Source: CAZEWZ01 sp964516765
GTDB lineage: Bacteria > Bacteroidota > Bacteroidia > Flavobacteriales > UBA7430
Length of the DNA: 8,335 nucleotides
Assembly (NCBI GenBank): GCA_964516765.1
Contig: CAZEWZ010000037.1
Span: 1 to 8,335 of the forward strand
Reading direction: 5' to 3'
The notes under the pieces: generated by a model
What the model was told of the DNA's origin: nothing
Seen by the model: the letters and a program-made list of their open reading frames with translations, nothing else
Databases searched by the model: none
Translations under genes and position numbers: made by a program
Part shown: one piece after another, positions 1-7,162 of the stretch
How positions within the stretch are numbered: position 1 is the stretch's first letter
How the letters are laid out: each line of letters begins with the position of its first letter

Positions 1-2
1 TT

Positions 3-170
3 GAAAAATATGCTTCTAAGTTAAATTTGGAAGATCAGTTATTTTGTATGGAGCTAGTTTTATGGGCACTAACCGTAAAAAATAAATTAGACATGTCTGA
101 CAATGAGTCTATTTTTAAATTCGAATCCTTAAATGTTACAAATAGTTATTTTGGAAAGCAGAATCTATAG
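3..170 (+). CDS. 3' end of a gene, possibly magnesium-chelatase-type AAA ATPase (C-terminus only)
   Basis: An open frame enters from the left edge and runs 55 codons to a TAG stop, so only the C-terminus is visible. The segment LFCMELVLWALTVKNKLD, followed about a dozen residues later by FKFESL, resembles what I remember of the C-terminal tail of the roughly 490-residue ATPase annotated as magnesium chelatase in flavobacteria. That tail has a helix of the type 'FxMEFxLxxLAE' and then 'FKD'. No Walker motif or other catalytic feature lies in the visible part, so the assignment rests on a short and weakly diagnostic tail. The reading frame itself is convincing because it stays open from the edge and converges on the next gene with normal spacing. 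A different helical protein remains possible. Confidence 0.45.
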   Translation, partial: EKYASKLNLEDQLFCMELVLWALTVKNKLDMSDNESIFKFESLNVTNSYFGKQNL

Positions 171-385
171 CTCTAATTTAATATTTTGAATACTATTATA
201 GTGTAAATCTCTTATCTGATTTGTAACATTAATATTCATTATTAGCACTTATTTATCTAGATGATATTAAAATTTTCGTGTGTGTTAATTATTTATTTGC
301 TCAAGAAGTTGAAATTGAAAATAAGAATACCTGAACTTGCTTACAATATTTGTATAAATTTTGATCTGTGACCAAAGTTATTTGA
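171..385. other. Convergent intergenic gap, no gene
   Basis: This is AT-rich sequence between two converging genes. The only structure I see is a weak 5-bp hairpin (TACAA/TTGTA around a 3-base loop, 342-354) followed by an AT-rich run. It is too weak to call a terminator with confidence. A run of nine T's (396-404) lies just inside the end of the minus-strand gene. No open frame with coding character is present. Confidence 0.4.
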
Positions 386-1147
386 TTAATATTCTTTTTT
401 TTTGTGAATAATACTCGCTGATGACTGAGCAGATGGTAGAATAGTGACATCAGAAATATTTACTCTTTTAGGAGCATGAATCAAGTAATCAATTAAATCG
501 GCAATATCGTAGGCTTTTAGAGCATCGTATCCTTGGTAAATCCTTGTTGATTTATCTAAATCACCTTTAAATCTGACCATAGAAAACTCTGTTTCTACTG
601 CTCCTGGCGCTACATTACTCACTTTAATAAGGTGTTTTGATAAATCAAGTCTCATACCTTCGCTAAGGGCTTCTACTGCTTTTTTTGACGCGCAATATAC
701 AGCCCCATTTTCATATGTTTCTTTACCTGCAATAGAACTTATATTAATAATATGTCCTGACTTTCTCCTTATCATTTGAGGAATAATTGCTTTGCTTAAA
801 TATAGAACACCCTTTACATTTCCATCAATCATTGCATTCCAATCCTCAGTTAAGCCTTCATATATTGGAGAAAATCCATGTGCATTTCCTGCATTATTTA
901 TCAAGACATCAATATTTTTCCATGATTCGGGTAAAGAATTTATTCTTTGAAATACATCATCAGAATTACGAACATCAAAACATAAAGTCAAAACATGAGT
1001 AAGAGAAGAAAGACTTTCTATGAGGGTAGCCAATTTCTCCTTTCTTCTTCCACACAAAATAAGCCAGTGTCCTTTTTCTGCAAGCTTTATTGCTGTTGCT
1101 TCTCCAATTCCAGAGGTTGCTCCTGTAATGAGAATAATTTTCTTCAT
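386..1147 (-). CDS. Short-chain dehydrogenase/reductase, YdfG-like classical SDR
   Basis: This is a 253-residue NAD(P)-dependent oxidoreductase of the classical SDR family, probably cytoplasmic because it has no signal peptide or membrane segment. The Rossmann glycine motif TGATSGIG is at residues 8-15. An Arg-Arg pair at 34-35, after the second strand, favours NADP(H). NNAG is at 84-87. The catalytic set is Asn110, Ser138, Tyr151 and Lys155 (YCASK), and the PG motif at 181-182 follows the sixth strand. Length and motif order match the E. coli YdfG group, which reduces 3-hydroxy acids and acts on serine-type substrates. The true substrate cannot be read from sequence. The ATG at 1147 places the glycine motif at the usual distance from the N-terminus, and a good -7 box lies 26 bases upstream. 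The gene is transcribed alone, diverging from the small-gene cluster to its right. Confidence 0.93.
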   Translation of the reverse strand: MKKIILITGATSGIGEATAIKLAEKGHWLILCGRRKEKLATLIESLSSLTHVLTLCFDVRNSDDVFQRINSLPESWKNIDVLINNAGNAHGFSPIYEGLTEDWNAMIDGNVKGVLYLSKAIIPQMIRRKSGHIINISSIAGKETYENGAVYCASKKAVEALSEGMRLDLSKHLIKVSNVAPGAVETEFSMVRFKGDLDKSTRIYQGYDALKAYDIADLIDYLIHAPKRVNISDVTILPSAQSSASIIHKKKEY

Positions 1148-1152
1148 TTATT

Positions 1153-1160
1153 TAAATTTG
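1153..1160 (+). promoter_or_regulatory. Possible -7 box for the small-gene cluster
   Basis: TAAATTTG is an exact TAnnTTTG match on the plus strand and lies 107 bases before the ATG at 1267. No TTG sits at the expected upstream spacing, and such octamers arise easily in AT-rich DNA, so this is only a candidate. A weaker alternative is TATTTTTA at 1223-1230, closer to the gene. Confidence 0.2.
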
Positions 1161-1172
1161 AAATCTTTATTG

Positions 1173-1204
1173 CGAAGATATTGTTTATTTATCTCCCCCT
1201 TCAA
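1173..1204 (-). promoter_or_regulatory. Promoter of the SDR gene (Bacteroidota type)
   Basis: Read on the minus strand, TATCTTCG (1180 to 1173) matches the Bacteroidota -7 consensus TAnnTTTG at all but one fixed position. A TTG at 1204-1202 lies 21 bases upstream, within the usual -33/-7 spacing. The box is followed by CAATAAAG, similar to the CAAAG that follows the boxes at 2630 and 8152. It lies 26 bases before the start codon. Confidence 0.55.
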
Positions 1205-1266
1205 CATCAATTATAAATTCGATATTTTTACATTTCAATTTAATTATGAAATACTAAATCTTCAAT

Positions 1267-1482
1267 ATGAAAAAAGAATATAAGGTGGTAGTCATTAAGG
1301 AAAATGCTTTAAGTTCATTACTACTAGGAGCAAGTAAGATGCCAATCCAAAAAATGGAAAAAATCATGAATGAATATGGTCAATCTGGTTGGGATGTTTC
1401 ATTTCAAGTAATTGAACAACATAGATTGTTTTTATTCTGGACTAGAGAAGCAGTTGTAATTACATTTTGTAGAGATATATAA
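1267..1482 (+). CDS. DUF4177-like small protein
   Basis: This is a 71-residue soluble protein. It opens with a strand YKVVVI (5-10), carries a helix at about 25-37, then GQSGWDV (38-44), and ends with hydrophobic strands around LFLFW (54-58) and AVVITF (62-67). A strand-helix pattern with a 'lN..G..GWelv' core and a final strand pair is the signature of DUF4177, a family of about 50-70 residues with no established biochemical function. It is the first gene of a plus-strand cluster. Its TAA overlaps the next ATG by one base (TAATG), a classic arrangement for translational coupling, so the two products are probably made in fixed proportion. Domain membership is by pattern only. Confidence 0.7.
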   Translation: MKKEYKVVVIKENALSSLLLGASKMPIQKMEKIMNEYGQSGWDVSFQVIEQHRLFLFWTREAVVITFCRDI

Positions 1483-1874
1483 TGAAACGTTCTGAATTAG
1501 TAATGGCATTGCGACCAATTATTGAAAATTTAGACTTTGATAAAACACCTCTTAAAGAAGAGCTTTTTCAAAATGAAGTACTACGTCCAATTTTAAAATT
1601 TCAGAATCCATTAATTATTGATTTTTTTATTCATCAATGTATATTATATAAGTCACTATATTTTAGATTAGAAATTGATGAGAAGAAACAATATATAAAC
1701 CAATTATTACTCAAAAATCAAAATGTGAGAAATACATATATTGGTATTTTGGTAGGGGCTATGACTTCCGATGAATTTAAAATTTATCTTTCAAATAAAA
1801 ATCATTTTAACAAGCGAATTTTAGATATGATTTCAAAACGCTTGAAAGATCAAATTCAAATTTTACTTCCATAA
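1482..1874 (+). CDS. Conserved Bacteroidota protein of unknown function, about 130 aa
   Basis: This is a 130-residue, mostly helical, soluble protein without a signal peptide. Notable segments are FQNEVLRPILKFQN (29-42), a central amphipathic region RNTYIGILVGAMTSDEFKIY (83-102), and a basic C-terminal helix NKRILDMISKRLKDQI (110-125). From memory, flavobacterial proteins with the same layout ('FQNetLRPiiKlQN', 'fr..l.G...G..t.eEy..Y', 'NKR...i..RLk') are often labelled 'glyoxalase'. I see no metal-binding His/Glu set of a glyoxalase fold, so that label looks like inherited misannotation. The start ATG overlaps the stop of the DUF4177-like gene by one base, which fixes the start and indicates coupled translation. 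Function unknown. Confidence 0.75.
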   Translation: MKRSELVMALRPIIENLDFDKTPLKEELFQNEVLRPILKFQNPLIIDFFIHQCILYKSLYFRLEIDEKKQYINQLLLKNQNVRNTYIGILVGAMTSDEFKIYLSNKNHFNKRILDMISKRLKDQIQILLP

Positions 1875-1906
1875 ACACAAGTATTTAAATCAATTCAATT
1901 CAATAA

Positions 1907-2158
1907 ATGTATATAACTCAAGTGTATTTAATAGGAATATTTATTTTGATTACTGCAATCATTACTAATTCTCTTGTAAGTCATATTGGGCTTTTAACTT
2001 GGTATGACTTTGGTTCATCTTTTTTCACAGATCCAATTCAGACATTTTCCGATACTAAATGGATTTCTTTATTCTGGTTATTTATTCTTTATCCTATCAT
2101 ACTGGGGATAGGTGCTATTTTTGGAGAGAAATGTTTTGCAATTATCTCTACTTTATGA
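1907..2158 (+). CDS. Small two-helix membrane protein, function unknown
   Basis: This is an 83-residue inner-membrane protein. Hydrophobic segments lie at about residues 5-26 and 53-73. Between them is a short loop containing GLLTWYDFG (28-36), and near the end is LYPIILGIGAIFGEK (61-75). The 'GLLTWYDF' and 'LFxLYPxxLG' elements are ones I recall from small flavobacterial membrane proteins of unknown function, so it is likely a real conserved family rather than a chance frame. It follows the preceding gene by 32 bases on the same strand and probably shares its transcript. No catalytic residues can be identified. Confidence 0.65.
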   Translation: MYITQVYLIGIFILITAIITNSLVSHIGLLTWYDFGSSFFTDPIQTFSDTKWISLFWLFILYPIILGIGAIFGEKCFAIISTL

Positions 2159-2345
2159 TGAAAACAGTTTTTAATTTATACTTTTTTCGTTTTGTATTCT
2201 TGTCATAGATATTCCTTTATAGTATCTTCAGAATTAGAAAATTATTCACGATAAAGATATTAGCGATTTGTTATCAAATTTTTATACTAAATTATATACC
2301 TTTTTTAGTAGATGTACTAAAATTTTGTGTTAATCATATGGGGAG

Positions 2346-2370
2346 AATGATCAATCGATCATTTTTATTT
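2346..2370 (+). terminator. Intrinsic terminator
   Basis: A perfect 7-bp stem AATGATC/GATCATT (2346-2352 and 2357-2363) with the four-base loop AATC is followed by a T-rich tract TTTATTT. The T-tract is only on the plus-strand exit side, so it ends plus-strand transcription. The stem is not GC-rich, so strength is uncertain. It would terminate either the small-gene cluster or an unannotated transcript from the gap. Confidence 0.6.
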
Positions 2371-2609
2371 GTTTACTGAGTCATACTTTTAGAAAATTAT
2401 ACTTCTCAATTAAGTCACAATATCTTAGAGGAAATTGGTGACGCATTGTTTTATTACATTCATTATTTTATAAAATTTATTAAATTTTATTTCTAACAAA
2501 ATGAAAGACTTGAAACTTTTATTTGCTTATTCTGACTTTCTTTATATTGTAAACTAAACAGTATACCTAATATTTATATAATTCTGACAAGTAAAAATGA
2601 AATTAATAG

Positions 2610-2637
2610 CAATAATTAAAATCAATAATTATTTTTG
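2610..2637 (+). promoter_or_regulatory. Promoter of the iron-transport operon with an upstream 9-base direct repeat
   Basis: TATTTTTG (2630-2637) is an exact Bacteroidota -7 box and is followed by CAAAG. Transcription would start at about 2644, giving a leader of roughly 20 bases before the ATG at 2667. No clear TTG -33 element is present at 17-23 bases upstream. The 9-mer CAATAATTA occurs twice, at 2610-2618 and 2623-2631, with a 13-base period. The second copy overlaps the -7 box. These repeats could bind a regulator such as an iron-responsive one, but they could also be chance in AT-rich DNA. Confidence 0.6.
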
Positions 2638-2666
2638 CAAAGAACTTAATTTAAAAACATATTTAA

Positions 2667-3695
2667 ATGAAATATATATTCACTATTCTTACATTATTAC
2701 TCTGTCTTCATAGTTGCTCACAAAGTCCAGTTACAGTTAATCAAGTAAATCTTTATAGTGAACGTCATTATGAAGTTGATAAAATTCAATATGATCGTTT
2801 TCAAGAGCTTACCGGAATTAAGGTAAATGTTGTAAAGGCGAATGCGGATGAGCTAATACAGAGGCTTAAGAACGAAGCAGAGAATAGCCCCGCAGATTTA
2901 TTTATATCGGTAGATGCAGGAAAACTTCAGAAAGCAAGTAGTGAAGGATTGCTTCAGCAAATACATAGCCCAATTGTAAACTCGAATGTTAGCCCTGATT
3001 TAATGGATATAAATGGTTTTTGGATCCCTATTACTTATAGAGCTAGAATTTTAGTTTTCAGCAAGGACCGAGTTAATCCCAATGAACTTAGTACTTATTC
3101 TAATTTAATTGATTCAAAATGGGAAAATCGAATCTTAGTTCGATCATCTACCAACGCATACAATCAAGCATTATTATCTTCAATTATTGCTAATAAGGGA
3201 ATTGAAGAAGCTTCTGAATGGGCTAATAAAGTTGTAAATAATTTCGCGCGTGATCCTAAAGGAAGTGATCGAGATCAAGTAAAAGCTATTGCAGCGAATC
3301 AGGGAGATGTAGCTATTGTCAATTCTTATTATATTGGCCTTCTAATGTCCTCTGAAAATGAGGAAGAATTGAAAGCTGGAAATTCAGTTGGAGTATTTTT
3401 CCCAAATCAAGGTGAAGGTGAAACAGGTGCTCATATTAATATTTCAGGAATTGGTGTTGTTAAGAATGCACCGAATAAAGAAAATGCCATTAAGCTAATT
3501 GAGTATTTGACAGGTGTCGAAGCACAAAATAATTATGTACATACAAGTCATGAATATTCTGTAAATTCTAAAGTCCAAGGTTCTGAAATTTCAAAATCAT
3601 GGGGCGAATTCAAAAGAGACACCTTAGATCTTAACCTTTTGGGAGTTTATAGAAAACAAGCCATAGAAATTTTTGATAAATCTGGTTGGAAATAA
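2667..3695 (+). CDS. fbpA: Fe(III)-binding periplasmic lipoprotein of a FutA/FbpA-type ABC importer
   Basis: This 342-residue solute-binding protein captures ferric iron in the periplasm for the two genes that follow. An N-terminal signal ends in a lipobox-like LHSC with Cys17, so it is likely a lipoprotein. The residues after the Cys are not acidic, which fits retention at the inner membrane rather than export to the surface. The mature part starts with NLYSERHY (28-35), then the family segment NSPADLFISVDAG (73-85). The metal ligands of the FutA1 class are all visible: His34, Tyr35, Tyr165 (in NAYNQ) and Tyr221-Tyr222 (in NSYYIG). Spacing from the first Tyr to the others (130, 186 and 187 residues) equals that in cyanobacterial FutA1 as I recall it (Tyr55, 185, 241, 242). 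Length is normal. Spermidine or sulfate binding is unlikely given the ligands. Confidence 0.93.
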   Translation: MKYIFTILTLLLCLHSCSQSPVTVNQVNLYSERHYEVDKIQYDRFQELTGIKVNVVKANADELIQRLKNEAENSPADLFISVDAGKLQKASSEGLLQQIHSPIVNSNVSPDLMDINGFWIPITYRARILVFSKDRVNPNELSTYSNLIDSKWENRILVRSSTNAYNQALLSSIIANKGIEEASEWANKVVNNFARDPKGSDRDQVKAIAANQGDVAIVNSYYIGLLMSSENEEELKAGNSVGVFFPNQGEGETGAHINISGIGVVKNAPNKENAIKLIEYLTGVEAQNNYVHTSHEYSVNSKVQGSEISKSWGEFKRDTLDLNLLGVYRKQAIEIFDKSGWK

Positions 3696-5299
3696 TTAGA
3701 AAAATATTTCAAACTGAACACAAAATGTTACTAATGTGTTGCATTGGAATTGTATTAATTCTTTTGCTTCCTATTGTTTCCCTGTGTCAGAAGGCTTTTG
3801 AAAGTCCGCATAATGATTTATATTACCTGTGGGATTCTCTATTGTTGGATTACAGTTTGAATACTTTATATCTAATTCTAATTGCTAGTTCTATTTCATT
3901 ATTTTTTGGAATTTTCCCTGCATGGTTAGTTAGCACTTACCAATTTAGATTTCGTAATTTCTTTGACCTGACACTATATCTTCCTCTTGCTATACCAACT
4001 TATATAATGGCATTCACATACAGCGACTTACTTAGCTATACAGGTTCATTTCAATCATTAATTCGTCATCATTTCCCTCTCGCTTCTGATATTGTCAATC
4101 AAGATTATCTTCAAATTGAGATACTAGGGTGTATATTGGGGTTTGCACTTTATCCGTATGTTTATACTGCAGCAAGAGTTTCTTTTGGATTTGTTGGAGC
4201 GTCATATATTAATATGTCTAAAAATTTAGGGTTATCCAATAATCAAATATTTTATAAAGTATTGCTACCACTTTCAAGGCCTGCTATTTTTTCGGGCTTA
4301 TTTCTTGTAGTTATGGAAATTCTCAACGAATATGGTGCTGTAAAATATTTTGGAGTTAATACATTCACTACAGGGATATTTAAAGCTTGGTTTTCGATGG
4401 GAAACGAAGGCACTGCAATTCAATTGTCCTTCTTTCTAGTTTTCTTTGTATTTCTTATCTTGTTTATTGAAAAACAAAGTCAGAAAAGTGCTAGATATTT
4501 TTATGAAGCAAACACAAATAAGATAGTCCTTCAAATACCTAGTTTGTCAAAACAAGTGTTTATATATCTGGTTTGTGTTCTTCCTTTAATATTGTGTTTT
4601 GTTATTCCATTTTCTCATATTTTTATGAATAGTATTCGTGAGTTTTCTACAATTGATTTTGGGCATTTATTTTTATTGTGTTTGAATTCTGTTAAAGTAG
4701 CATCATTTTCTGCATTAATGATTGTACTTATTGCACTATTTTTACTTTTTGTTGAAAAAATATCTAAACATAAAATTAGTACATTTCTTAATCAAGTAAT
4801 TTCTCTTGGATATGTTATTCCTGGAGCTGTAATTGGGTTGGGAATAATCCTTTTATTTACTCAAACACCTTATTTTAAATCAATTCCATTAGTTGGGTCT
4901 TTTTTTGTTTTAATTTATGCTTATGTATTCCGTTTTCTAGCAGTTGGAAAATCGCCTATAAAATCTAGTATCGAAAAGCAGCCTGAATCTTTTGATGATA
5001 CTGCAAAAAATTTGGGTTTAAGCCCTTTAAGAATTCTTCGTAAAATTCATTTACCAATCAGTGGAATGGCTTTGGTGATTTCCTTTATTGTTACATTTAT
5101 TGACCTATTAAAAGAATTGCCAATCACTCTTATTTTAAGACCTTTTAATTTTGATACCTTAGCTACTCAAACCTATGAGTTTGCAGTTGAAGAAATGCTT
5201 CAAAAGTCAAGTGTATATTCTCTTGCAATTATTATAATGGGGAGTTGTCTTTTGATTCTGCTTAAATACATAACAAACAAACAAATCAATGCATCTTAA
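3686..5299 (+). CDS. fbpB: Fused two-unit permease of the Fe(III) ABC importer
   Basis: This is a 537-residue inner-membrane protein with about 12 hydrophobic segments in two halves, the FbpB architecture in which both BPD_transp_1 units are on one chain. Each half carries a cytoplasmic EAA-type loop that docks to the ATPase: YINMSKNLGLSNNQ...LPLSRPA (174-200) and FDDTAKNLGLSPLR...LPISG (436-460). The second half also has KELPITLILRPFNFDTLATQ (476-495), very typical of iron permeases. I use the TTG at 3686, which overlaps the lipoprotein stop by 10 nt and supplies a basic N-terminus before the first helix. The in-frame ATG at 3725 is the alternative, but it would leave the first helix without positive charges. 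The 3' end overlaps the ATPase gene by 11 nt. Confidence 0.93.
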   Translation: MEIIRKIFQTEHKMLLMCCIGIVLILLLPIVSLCQKAFESPHNDLYYLWDSLLLDYSLNTLYLILIASSISLFFGIFPAWLVSTYQFRFRNFFDLTLYLPLAIPTYIMAFTYSDLLSYTGSFQSLIRHHFPLASDIVNQDYLQIEILGCILGFALYPYVYTAARVSFGFVGASYINMSKNLGLSNNQIFYKVLLPLSRPAIFSGLFLVVMEILNEYGAVKYFGVNTFTTGIFKAWFSMGNEGTAIQLSFFLVFFVFLILFIEKQSQKSARYFYEANTNKIVLQIPSLSKQVFIYLVCVLPLILCFVIPFSHIFMNSIREFSTIDFGHLFLLCLNSVKVASFSALMIVLIALFLLFVEKISKHKISTFLNQVISLGYVIPGAVIGLGIILLFTQTPYFKSIPLVGSFFVLIYAYVFRFLAVGKSPIKSSIEKQPESFDDTAKNLGLSPLRILRKIHLPISGMALVISFIVTFIDLLKELPITLILRPFNFDTLATQTYEFAVEEMLQKSSVYSLAIIIMGSCLLILLKYITNKQINAS

Positions 5300-6227
5300 A
5301 GTCACAGATTTGTGTAAATTTTACCGTGATGGTGATTGCCTTATTGACTCTCTTTCATTCTCACTAGAGAAAGGGGAGATTGCCTCATTTTTCGGAGAAA
5401 GTGGAGTAGGTAAGACTACTTTTTTGAAATGTTTATCGGGATTAGAAAATATTGATTCTGGGTCAATTGAATTAAATGATAGAGTCCTTAATTCATTTGA
5501 TACTTTTGTTACTCCACAGAAAAGGAATATTGGTTTTGTTTTTCAAGATTGCCCTTTATTTCCGCATCTGACTTTAAAGGAGAATATCCTTTTTAATTTA
5601 GATATTAATTTTTACTCTAAATTAGATTATATGTTGTCTCTTACGAAATTAGAAGCACTTGTTGATAGATATCCACATCAATTATCTGGTGGAGAACAAC
5701 AAAGAACATGTATAGCAAGGGCTTTAATCAGAGAACCAGATTTACTTTTATTAGACGAGCCATTCAGCAATTTAGATACAGCGATAAAGAATTCCATTCG
5801 TGATGAAATATATGACATAATTAAAATCCTTCAAACAACAACAATTTTAGTCACACATGACATTCATGATTCATTAAATATTTCGGATAAAATTTTAGTT
5901 TTTAATTCAGGGAAACTTCAACAATTTGATTCCCCAGAAAATGTATATTCTCACCCAAAAAATCTCTATTGTGCTAACATTCTTGGAGGTGTAAATAAAT
6001 GTGTAAGTCCCCTAAAACATGGCTATATTCGACCAGAAAATATAAAGATTGTAAAATTTTCTTCCATAAAACTAATCGTTAAATCTTGTATCTTTGAAGG
6101 CAAAGAATACAAAATTTCGGGTTTCTCAAATAACCAATCTTGGACTGTTTATAGCGATTCATCATATAAAATAAATGATGAATTGAATCTTCAATTTGAA
6201 GAAAGTGATTTAATAGAATTTAATTAG
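5289..6227 (+). CDS. fbpC: ATPase of the Fe(III) ABC importer
   Basis: This 312-residue ABC ATPase powers the upstream permease from the cytoplasmic side. It has Walker A GESGVGKTT (36-44), Q-loop Gln86, signature LSGGEQQR (132-139), Walker B LLLLDEP (152-158) and switch His190 in VTHD. A C-terminal extension from about residue 236 contains YIRPENIKI (246-254), the TOBE-like entry motif of the CysA/PotA/FbpC group. The extension is shorter than in many members. All catalytic residues are intact. The ATG overlaps the permease stop by 11 nt, so the three genes form one co-translated operon. No terminator hairpin is evident in the 96 bases after the stop. Confidence 0.93.
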   Translation: MHLKVTDLCKFYRDGDCLIDSLSFSLEKGEIASFFGESGVGKTTFLKCLSGLENIDSGSIELNDRVLNSFDTFVTPQKRNIGFVFQDCPLFPHLTLKENILFNLDINFYSKLDYMLSLTKLEALVDRYPHQLSGGEQQRTCIARALIREPDLLLLDEPFSNLDTAIKNSIRDEIYDIIKILQTTTILVTHDIHDSLNISDKILVFNSGKLQQFDSPENVYSHPKNLYCANILGGVNKCVSPLKHGYIRPENIKIVKFSSIKLIVKSCIFEGKEYKISGFSNNQSWTVYSDSSYKINDELNLQFEESDLIEFN

Positions 6228-6323
6228 ATCTATTTGAAGTGTTGTATTATTAGGACGCATTTAGTTGATTTAATTGTGTGAATTTAACAATTAAGCAAGA
6301 TTTTAAGTTTTTTTTTAAAATTT

Positions 6324-7082
6324 ATGAAAATAAGCCCCATGAAAAATATATTCTTTTTACCGCTATGTGTAATTTTTTGTAGTTTACTTTCTGCGCAAAC
6401 ATCCCCTTACTCTCAGATGAGTTCTTATCAAAAAATGACATTAAATACAGAACGATTCGCAAGGCCTGTTAATACAGGTTCCAATCACACATTAATGATA
6501 TTAGGATCAGCTTGGGATATATCTCCAGAAATCGGTGACGAAATTGCAGTATATGACTCAGATTACAATATGGTAGCTTCTGTAGCTTGGAGGCCAGAAC
6601 AAGAAGGACATTCTGCTTTAGCTATATGGGGGGATGATGAATTAACTTCAGAAAAAGAGGGGATGTTAAATGGTGAGAAATTTCATATTGTCTTATTTGA
6701 CAAGTCTGAAGATGCTATAAATACAACTAATGTTATTTCCTGGGATCGCGGTTCTGATTCGTTTGTTAAAGATGGACTTACTGATATTTCATCGATTTCC
6801 ACTAATGTTTTAATTGCACAAGAAATGGAATTATTTCAAAATGTGCCCAATCCCGTTATAGATATATCTACCATTGGTTTTCATCTACCTGAAGATGGTG
6901 AAGTGAAGCTAACAATATCTATTACGCAAGGACAAGAAATATTCACTTTAGCTCACAAATATTTAAGCAAAGGAACCCATAAAGTTGAATTAAGCGCAAA
7001 TGAGATGTCTACTGGTGTATATTTCTACTCTTTGGAGTCGAATAAAAATATTATTACCAAACAATTAACATTGATTAAATAA
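6324..7082 (+). CDS. Secreted protein with T9SS type A C-terminal sorting domain
   Basis: This 252-residue exported protein is likely carried across the outer membrane by the type IX secretion system. A signal peptide (MKNIFFLPL... to about SAQ at 23-25) is followed by a short beta domain with GDEIAVYD (71-78) and WGDDELT (102-108). I recognise this pattern from repeated modules in large flavobacterial secreted proteins, where the text runs 'gDeIgafd ... wGDD..T'. The last 85 residues are a type A sorting domain: LFQNVPNP (170-177), the GTHKVEL strand and GVYFYSL (231-237), ending in LTLIK. The ATG at 6339 gives the more canonical signal peptide, while the ATG at 6324 adds five residues. Function unknown; only one module is present. 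A terminator follows at 7121. It lies 96 bases after the ATPase and may have its own weak promoter. Confidence 0.88.
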   Translation: MKISPMKNIFFLPLCVIFCSLLSAQTSPYSQMSSYQKMTLNTERFARPVNTGSNHTLMILGSAWDISPEIGDEIAVYDSDYNMVASVAWRPEQEGHSALAIWGDDELTSEKEGMLNGEKFHIVLFDKSEDAINTTNVISWDRGSDSFVKDGLTDISSISTNVLIAQEMELFQNVPNPVIDISTIGFHLPEDGEVKLTISITQGQEIFTLAHKYLSKGTHKVELSANEMSTGVYFYSLESNKNIITKQLTLIK

Positions 7083-7120
7083 TAACAGATAGATTATTTT
7101 CACATAAGTACTTAGATATT

Positions 7121-7154
7121 AAAAAAAACAGCCAAAATATGAGGCTTTTTTTTT
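7121..7154. terminator. Bidirectional intrinsic terminator
   Basis: A run of eight A's, then CAGCC, a nine-base loop (7134-7142), GGC and a run of nine T's can fold as AGCC/GGCT extended by A/T pairs after one mismatch. The T-run on one strand and the A-run on the other make it work in both directions. It sits exactly between two convergent genes ending at 7082 and 7163, so it most likely terminates both. Confidence 0.8.
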
Positions 7155-7162
7155 GAAATGAT

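Larger units (their letters stand above)
2159..2666. other. 508-base gene-free region holding a terminator and the iron-operon promoter
   Basis: Very AT-rich sequence with stops in all frames. The longest plus-strand ATG frames I find are trivial (16 codons at 2158 and 18 codons at 2501) and resemble nothing. It contains an intrinsic terminator at 2346-2370, about 190 bases after the last small gene, and a -7 promoter box at 2630-2637. Between them I see no riboswitch, tRNA or strong secondary structure. The left part may be a long 3' UTR, or may encode a small RNA ending at the terminator. Confidence 0.5.

Noticed and set aside
787..1283. Three overlapping plus-strand open frames of 71-87 codons (787-1002, 995-1216, 1020-1283)
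   Set aside because: They lie wholly or mostly antisense to the SDR gene, whose motifs are unmistakable, and their translations have no domain-like pattern.
1482..1874. Glyoxalase function for the 130-residue protein
   Set aside because: No metal-binding or beta-alpha-beta-beta-beta pattern of the glyoxalase fold is visible; the label I recall from homologs appears unsupported.
2158..2208. ATG overlapping the membrane-protein stop, opening a 16-codon frame
   Set aside because: Too short, ends at once in a stop, and looks like nothing known; the overlap is probably chance.
2501..2557. 18-codon frame beginning ATGAAAGACTTG in the gap before the iron operon
   Set aside because: Lacks a nearby promoter, recognisable product or any coding signal beyond its length.
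2210..2660. Riboswitch or canonical Fur box in the leader of the iron operon
   Set aside because: The predicted leader is only about 20 bases, too short for a riboswitch, and no 7-1-7 Fur-like inverted repeat is visible.
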